From: Alphaproteobacteria bacterium
Lineage (GTDB): Bacteria; Pseudomonadota; Alphaproteobacteria; Bin95
Assembly: GCA_022825195.1 (NCBI GenBank)
Contig: JAJDYL010000155.1
Span: forward strand, 1 to 36,247
Direction: 5' to 3'
Length of the DNA stretch: 36,247 nt
This document shows, piece after piece, positions 32,641-36,247 of this stretch. The notes under the pieces were generated by a model that saw only the letters and a program-made list of their open reading frames with translations, was not told the origin of the DNA and ran no database searches. The position numbers and the translations under genes are program-made. Numbering within the stretch: the first letter of the stretch is position 1; every line of letters starts with the position of its first letter.

Positions 32641-33407
32641 CGCCGGACCTGCCGCGGCTGGCGTCGGGCGAGGTCTGGCTCGTGGGCGCGGGGCCCGGAG
32701 ACCCCGGCCTGCTGACCCTGCTGGCGGCCCGCGCGCTCGAGGACGCCGATGTGGTGGTCCACGACGCGCTCGTCGATCCGGGCGTGCTGGCGATGGCGCG
32801 GGCAGGCGCGCGGATCCACCATGCCGGCAAGCGCGGCGGCCGGCCCTCGCCCTGCCAGCCCGACATTTCCGCGCGCCTCGTGGCCGAAGCGAAGGCGGGC
32901 GCCCGCGTGCTGCGCCTCAAGGGCGGCGACCCGTTCGTCTTCGGGCGCGGCGGCGAGGAGGCGCTGGCGCTGGCGGCGGCCCGCGTGCCGTTCCGCATCG
33001 TGCCGGGCGTGACGGCCGGCATCGGCGGGCTCGCCTATGCCGGCATCCCGGCGACGCACCGTGACGCCAACTCCGCCGTCACCTTCGTCTCCGGCCATGC
33101 CGCGCCGGAGGCAAGCGGCCTCGACTGGGAGGCGCTGGCCAGAGGGTCGCCGGCGCTGGTCTTCTACATGGCGCTGAGACGGATCGGCGCGATCGCCGAG
33201 CGCCTGATGGCGCATGGCCGCCCGCCCGGGGAGCCGGCCGTCATCGTCAGCCACGCCGCCACCCCCCGCCAGCATGTCATCGAAACCACGCTCGCCGGCC
33301 TCGGCCGCGCCGCCCGCGAAGCCGAGCCGCCGGCCGTCATAGCGCTCGGCCCGATAACCGCCTACCGCGCCCGGCTCGACTGGCTAGACCGGCTGGGGGC
33401 GGGGTGA
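32637..33407 (+). CDS. cobA: uroporphyrinogen-III C-methyltransferase (SUMT)
   Basis: The 256-residue enzyme has the SAM-dependent tetrapyrrole methylase motifs: VWLVGAGPGDPGLLTLLAAR, then ADVVVHDALVDPGVL, GARVLRLKGGDPFVFGRGGE, IVPGVTAGIGGLAYAGIPAT, and AVTFVSGHAAPEA. It catalyses the two methylations that commit uroporphyrinogen III to cobalamin or sirohaem. No C-terminal CysG dehydrogenase/ferrochelatase part is present, so it is the stand-alone form. It starts in the overlap with the DehI-like gene (ATGA). The end is close to the antisense vapC remnant, which overlaps by 24 bp. Confidence 0.93.
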   Translation: MTPDLPRLASGEVWLVGAGPGDPGLLTLLAARALEDADVVVHDALVDPGVLAMARAGARIHHAGKRGGRPSPCQPDISARLVAEAKAGARVLRLKGGDPFVFGRGGEEALALAAARVPFRIVPGVTAGIGGLAYAGIPATHRDANSAVTFVSGHAAPEASGLDWEALARGSPALVFYMALRRIGAIAERLMAHGRPPGEPAVIVSHAATPRQHVIETTLAGLGRAAREAEPPAVIALGPITAYRARLDWLDRLGAG

Positions 33408-33695
33408 GGCGGGAGCGCCCGTAAAGAGCGGCCGCACCGGGTCGGCTCTTCCTTGTCTCACGGTCCGGTAGCGGCCCGACCCGGCGACATGGCGCCAGAC
33501 GAGAGGGTTGACCCGGTTGAAACCCGGAAACCGCGCGATGTCCGCGCCGGTTGAGTGAAGTTCGGCCCGGTGCTCGATCGCCAGGGCGGCGAGGTGGGCG
33601 TCGGTGGTCAGGTTGCCGGCGGTGCCCGCCGCCTCGTGCCGGGGCGACCGGGAATCGTGAGTGTGAAGGAGCGGATCAACGTCGGGAACGATCAA
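33384..33695 (-). pseudogene. VapC-type PIN toxin with an internal deletion
   Basis: The N-terminus (IVPDVDPLLHTHDSRSPRHE, TTG start at 33695) is a VapC start. Then at about residue 24 it jumps to GTAGNLTTDAHLAALAIEH, then AELHSTGADIARFPGFNRVN, the ending of VapC proteins. About 70-80 residues, with the middle of the PIN domain, are missing. The first acidic residue (D5) and the late TxDAH/ADIARF acids survive; the central Glu does not. After FNRVNPL the frame runs on without the usual stop into the antisense of cobA. It is almost certainly inactive. Its partner antitoxin gene overlaps by 4 bp. Confidence 0.78.
33437..33484. repeat. 9-bp inverted repeat with a 30-nt loop
   Basis: CCGGGTCGG (33437-33445) and CCGACCCGG (33476-33484) are exact inverted copies. 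They lie just past cobA and within the vapC remnant. No T-run follows, so a terminator role is doubtful. Confidence 0.35.
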
Positions 33696-33952
33696 CGGCC
33701 GAGCCGTCGGGCGGTTTCTTCGGCTTCCAATTCGTCGACAAGCCGGTTGAAGCGGTCCCTGTCGATGCCCGGTCCGATGCCGAAATCATGAGGTTTCACC
33801 CTGTAGCGGGGCAGCTTGGCCGCTTTGCCGCGCACCCCGAGCCCGAGGCGCAACGCATCGTTGACAACCGCCTTCATGCTGCGGCCGGTGCGCCGGACTT
33901 CCCGCGGCAGGAGCTGCTCGACATCCGGGTCGAGGGTCAGTGTGGTCCGCAT
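33692..33952 (-). CDS. VapB-type antitoxin (86 aa)
   Basis: The N-terminus MRTTLTLDPDVEQLLPREVR, then RTGRSMKAVVNDALRLGLG, is a ribbon-helix-helix antitoxin of the type paired with VapC. The C-terminal part (RYRVKPHDFGIGPGIDRDRF and RLVDELEAEETARR) is the toxin-binding tail. The ATG at 33952 is the first in the usual position; an upstream one adds an unlikely seven residues. It overlaps the defective toxin gene, so the antitoxin is an orphan here unless another VapC exists. Confidence 0.82.
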   Translation of the reverse strand: MRTTLTLDPDVEQLLPREVRRTGRSMKAVVNDALRLGLGVRGKAAKLPRYRVKPHDFGIGPGIDRDRFNRLVDELEAEETARRLGR

Positions 33953-34040
33953 CGATGGCATCTTGATGCACAATATGGTTGATATAAAGGTGTTTATGGC
34001 AAGTTGCGCAATGCAGGACTGATGTCATCTTCTTGTCATG

Positions 34041-34059
34041 CCCTGAGCCTGTCGAAGGG
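34041..34059. repeat. intergenic repeat of the CCCTGAGC(C/T)TGTCGAAGGG type
   Basis: CCCTGAGCCTGTCGAAGGG is one copy of a short repeat that is scattered between genes of many bacteria. It lies in the 176-bp gap before the ThDP-enzyme gene. No second copy is visible in this window. Confidence 0.45.
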
Positions 34060-34128
34060 GCGACCGGGTCGGGGGGACATGCGCGGTCTCGCAGCCGGTC
34101 GGCGACGAGCGGTAACCGGAGCGGCGAC

Positions 34129-35736
34129 ATGCCCGATTCAGCGGACCTGATTGCCCGCAGACTGGCGGCGGCCGGCTGCCGGCATGCCTTCGGAATTCCG
34201 GGCGGCGAAGTGCTGGCCATCATGGACGCGCTCGACCGGGCCGGCATCCGGGTCGTGCTCGCCAGGCACGAGAATTGCGCCGGCTTCATGGGCGAGGGCG
34301 TTCACCATCGCGACGGGGCGCCCGCGGTCCTGGTCGCCACCATAGGCCCCGGCCTCGCCAATGCGGTGAATGTCATCGCCAACGCCTTTCAGGACCGCGT
34401 GCCGATGGTGGTGCTGACGGGCTGCGTCTCCACATCCGAGCAGCACAGCTACACCCACCAGGCGTTCGACCATGTCCGGCTCGTGGACGCCGTCGCCAAG
34501 GCGGCGTTTCGCGTCGAGGACGGCATGGCCGCCATCCTCGCGGACAAGGCGGTCGCCATCGCGACCGAGGGCCGGCCGGGTCCGGTGCTGCTCGACATTC
34601 CCATCGACGTGCAGACCCGGCAGCAGCCCGGCCCGGCGCCGATGCCCGACACGGGCGCCCGGCCGGTCGCGCCGGCCGAGGGCCCCGCGCTGGATGAGGC
34701 CCGGTCGTGGCTTGCCGAAGCGCGCCGCCCGCTGATGATCGCCGGGCTCGACGTCCTGACCCGGAATGCGGAACCGGCCGTGGCGGCCTTCTGCCGCCGG
34801 TTCCGCGTGCCCCTGATAACCACCTACAAGGCGAAGGGGGTGCTGCCGGAGGACGACCCGCTTGCGCTCGGAGGCGCCGGGCTCAGCCCCCGCGCGGACC
34901 GGCATCTGCTGCCGCTGGCGGCGGCATCGGACTGCATCCTGCTTGCCGGCTACGACCCGATCGAGATGCGCATCGGGTGGCGCGACCCCTGGCCGGAAGG
35001 AGCCCGCGTGATCGACCTGCCGGCCGTCGCCGACCGCCATGGAATGCACCGGGCCCCCCTGGTGTTTCCGGGCGATGTCGGCGCCGGCCTCGAGGCGCTG
35101 GGCCGGGGTGTGGCGCCGCGCGGGACCTGGCCGTCGGGAGAGCCGGCCTCGGCCAGGGCGGCGCTGCGCGCCGGAAGCCGCCTCGACGAGGAGTGGGGTC
35201 CGGCGGCCGTGGTCGACGTGCTCCGCCGGTCGCTCCCCCGCGACGCCGTGGTCACCACGGACAGCGGCGCCCACAGGATCGTGCTGAGCCAGCTGTACGA
35301 ATGCTACCGGCCGCGAAGCCTGCTCCAGTCTTCCGCGCTCTGCACCATGGGGTGCGCGGTTCCGCTTGCCATCGGGCGCAAGCTGGCCGAGCCGGAACGC
35401 GCGGTCGTCGCGACCGTGGGCGATGCCGGCCTCGAAATGTTCCTGGGCGAACTCGCCACCGCTCGCGACCTGAAGCTCGCCATTCCCATCCTCGTCTTCG
35501 TCGACACGCAGCTCGGACTGATCGAACTGAAGCAACGGGGCTCGCAACTTCCCAACCTGGCGGTGGACTTCGGCGCCACCGACTTTCCCGCCGTCGCGAA
35601 AGCGCTCGGCGGCGAGGGGGTCCGGGTTCGCGACCGGGGCGCCCTTGCCCGGGAGATGGAGGCGGCGCTCTCGCGGGACCGCTTCACGATCCTCGCCGCC
35701 GAGATCGGCCGGCGGGCCTATGACGGGAGAATCTGA
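34129..35736 (+). CDS. ThDP-dependent enzyme, acetolactate synthase-like (535 aa)
   Basis: The N-terminal domain has AGCRHAFGIPGGEVLAIMDA, VVLARHENCAGFMGEG with the catalytic Glu in RHE, and LVATIGPGLANAVNVIANAF, typical of ThDP enzymes of the acetolactate synthase family. The middle domain has RPLMIAGLDVLTRN. The C-terminal domain has DAVVTTDSGAHRIVLSQ, then ATVGDAGLEMFLGELATARD, ending VDTQLGLIELKQRG. The ThDP-binding motif GDG...N reads GDA...D(T)Q here. A subfamily with GDA and VD.xL.LIELKQ exists, so I take this as normal for it. The substrate is unknown; 2-keto acid decarboxylation or carboligation is expected. The ATG at 34129 follows GGAGCGGCGAC. Confidence 0.85.
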   Translation: MPDSADLIARRLAAAGCRHAFGIPGGEVLAIMDALDRAGIRVVLARHENCAGFMGEGVHHRDGAPAVLVATIGPGLANAVNVIANAFQDRVPMVVLTGCVSTSEQHSYTHQAFDHVRLVDAVAKAAFRVEDGMAAILADKAVAIATEGRPGPVLLDIPIDVQTRQQPGPAPMPDTGARPVAPAEGPALDEARSWLAEARRPLMIAGLDVLTRNAEPAVAAFCRRFRVPLITTYKAKGVLPEDDPLALGGAGLSPRADRHLLPLAAASDCILLAGYDPIEMRIGWRDPWPEGARVIDLPAVADRHGMHRAPLVFPGDVGAGLEALGRGVAPRGTWPSGEPASARAALRAGSRLDEEWGPAAVVDVLRRSLPRDAVVTTDSGAHRIVLSQLYECYRPRSLLQSSALCTMGCAVPLAIGRKLAEPERAVVATVGDAGLEMFLGELATARDLKLAIPILVFVDTQLGLIELKQRGSQLPNLAVDFGATDFPAVAKALGGEGVRVRDRGALAREMEAALSRDRFTILAAEIGRRAYDGRI

Positions 35737-35855
35737 TCCTCCCGGAAGCTCGCGCGATCCGGCATCCGCCTGTCCCTGCCTCGCCGGATTCACGCATTTG
35801 CCCCGGTTGAAAGACACGATTCGTTCGGAAAAACAGAACTAATTCTCGAAAGACT

Positions 35856-35882
35856 TGATTACACAGAAATTGTGCTATATTG
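35856..35882 (+). promoter_or_regulatory. predicted promoter
   Basis: TTGATT (35856-35861) and TATATT (35877-35882) are separated by 15 bp. The spacing is short, but the region is AT-rich, unlike its surroundings, and stands upstream of the leader-like GC-rich segment. Confidence 0.35.
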
Positions 35883-36053
35883 GAGGGGTGGAAAGGAACG
35901 GCGGCCGCGGAGTCGGGTCCTTTAACCTTTCGCGCCGGCGCGATGCGCCCGCCCGCCCGCGCACGCAGGGGCGCGCGTTACGCGCGAAACTAGGGACCCG
36001 CCGCCGGAGGCCCCCGGCGGCGCGGACGGAACGAAACGGGACGGAGAAACGAT

Positions 36054-36101
36054 ATGCAGGAATGGAACGGCAAGACTTCGATGAAGGCATGGCGGTCATG
36101 A
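36054..36101 (+). CDS. very short frame (15 aa), possible leader peptide or interrupted gene start
   Basis: ATG at 36054 has GGAG seven bases upstream and reads MQEWNGKTSMKAWRS followed by TGA. The spacing and composition look like a real start, but the frame is very short. It may be the beginning of a gene broken by the group II intron region, or a leader peptide. Confidence 0.25.
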   Translation: MQEWNGKTSMKAWRS

Positions 36102-36123
36102 CATCGCATGACAAAACATGACA
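36097..36123. repeat. three CATGACA repeats with exact 10-bp spacing
   Basis: CATGACA occurs at 36097-36103, 36107-36113 and 36117-36123, one helical turn apart. It overlaps the end of the short frame and precedes the group II intron start by about 20 bp. It could be a protein-binding array. Confidence 0.45.
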
Positions 36124-36144
36124 CTTCGAGCGCCAGGCTAACTG

Positions 36145-36247
36145 GTGTGGGGGTAGCGGGTGAAAGTCCTGCGGAACGAAGGAGTAGCCGACCGCGTTTC
36201 CACCGCGAGCCGTGCGTTACCGGTCGTGAGGCCGGTGACGAAGCGTC
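36145..36247 (+). mobile_element. 5' end of a group II intron (cut by the window edge)
   Basis: The sequence starts GTGTGGGGGTAGCGGGTG, with the hairpin GCGGG-TGAAAGT-CCTGC, and continues with GGAACGAAGGAGTAGCC, CACCGCGAGCCGTGCG and CCGGTCGTGAGGCCGG. These are the domain I elements at the 5' end of bacterial group II introns. Such introns encode a reverse transcriptase in domain IV, which would lie outside this window. Confidence 0.72.

Larger units (their letters stand above)
35737..36144. other. 408-bp stretch without a supported gene, possible structured leader
   Basis: It contains a promoter-like region at 35856-35882, then GC-rich palindromes (TCGCGCCGGCGCGA; CGCCGCCGG with CCGGCGGCG). 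A 15-codon frame with a good ribosome binding site lies at 36054-36101, followed by three CATGACA repeats. I find no full gene. Confidence 0.4.

Noticed and set aside
1..36247. CRISPR array
   Set aside because: No regularly spaced repeats of 24-40 bp occur; the CATGACA repeats are only 7 bp long at 10-bp spacing.

Overview
The window looks like a piece of a GC-rich alphaproteobacterial genome. Three things point there: a RepC-type replication initiator (a family almost confined to Alphaproteobacteria), a DnaA-like HdaA protein, and an aa3-type cytochrome oxidase subunit IV. I cannot name the genus. There are no rRNA genes, no recognisable tRNA genes and no CRISPR array.

The window falls into two parts that meet at about 21,850.

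Left part (1 to about 21,800): plasmid-like or mobile DNA, nearly all on the minus strand. (a) 53-7589 is an accessory block: a 714-residue ParB, a GHKL ATPase, RadC and several small unknown proteins, one of them broken by a frameshift. (b) 7814-12381 is a recombination and prophage-remnant block: an HU-like protein, a large serine recombinase, a divergent repressor with palindromic operators, a secreted repeat protein, and at least three decaying genes, two of which carry stop codons where tryptophan is expected. (c) 12429-15585 is a TonB-dependent receptor directly behind, and in frame with, a truncated IS66 element. (d) 16258-21770 is a replication and partition locus in the order repC, RepC-tail-like gene, parA, parB, two small genes, parB paralogue. 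It has a candidate antisense RNA with its own terminator upstream of repC and a repeated 22-bp motif (candidate centromere) just past the last parB.

Right part (21,845-35,736): ordinary chromosomal genes. These are an amidohydrolase truncated exactly at the junction, an atypical SDR, hdaA, an AI-2E-type permease, a CDP-alcohol phosphatidyltransferase, a DUF2066 protein, purM-purN, a small cytochrome oxidase subunit, cobalamin genes (cobK, cbiD, cobA), a DehI-like protein, a RelBE pair, a VapBC pair with a deleted toxin, and a ThDP-dependent enzyme. The window ends inside the 5' end of a group II intron, about 400 bp past the last gene.

Taken together, a RepC-type replicon with mobile-element baggage appears to be joined to the chromosome inside an amidohydrolase gene. 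The alternative is an assembly join. The most original material is the replication/partition locus, with its unusual gene order, two ParB paralogues, candidate antisense RNA and candidate centromere, followed by the ParB-GHKL-RadC operon.
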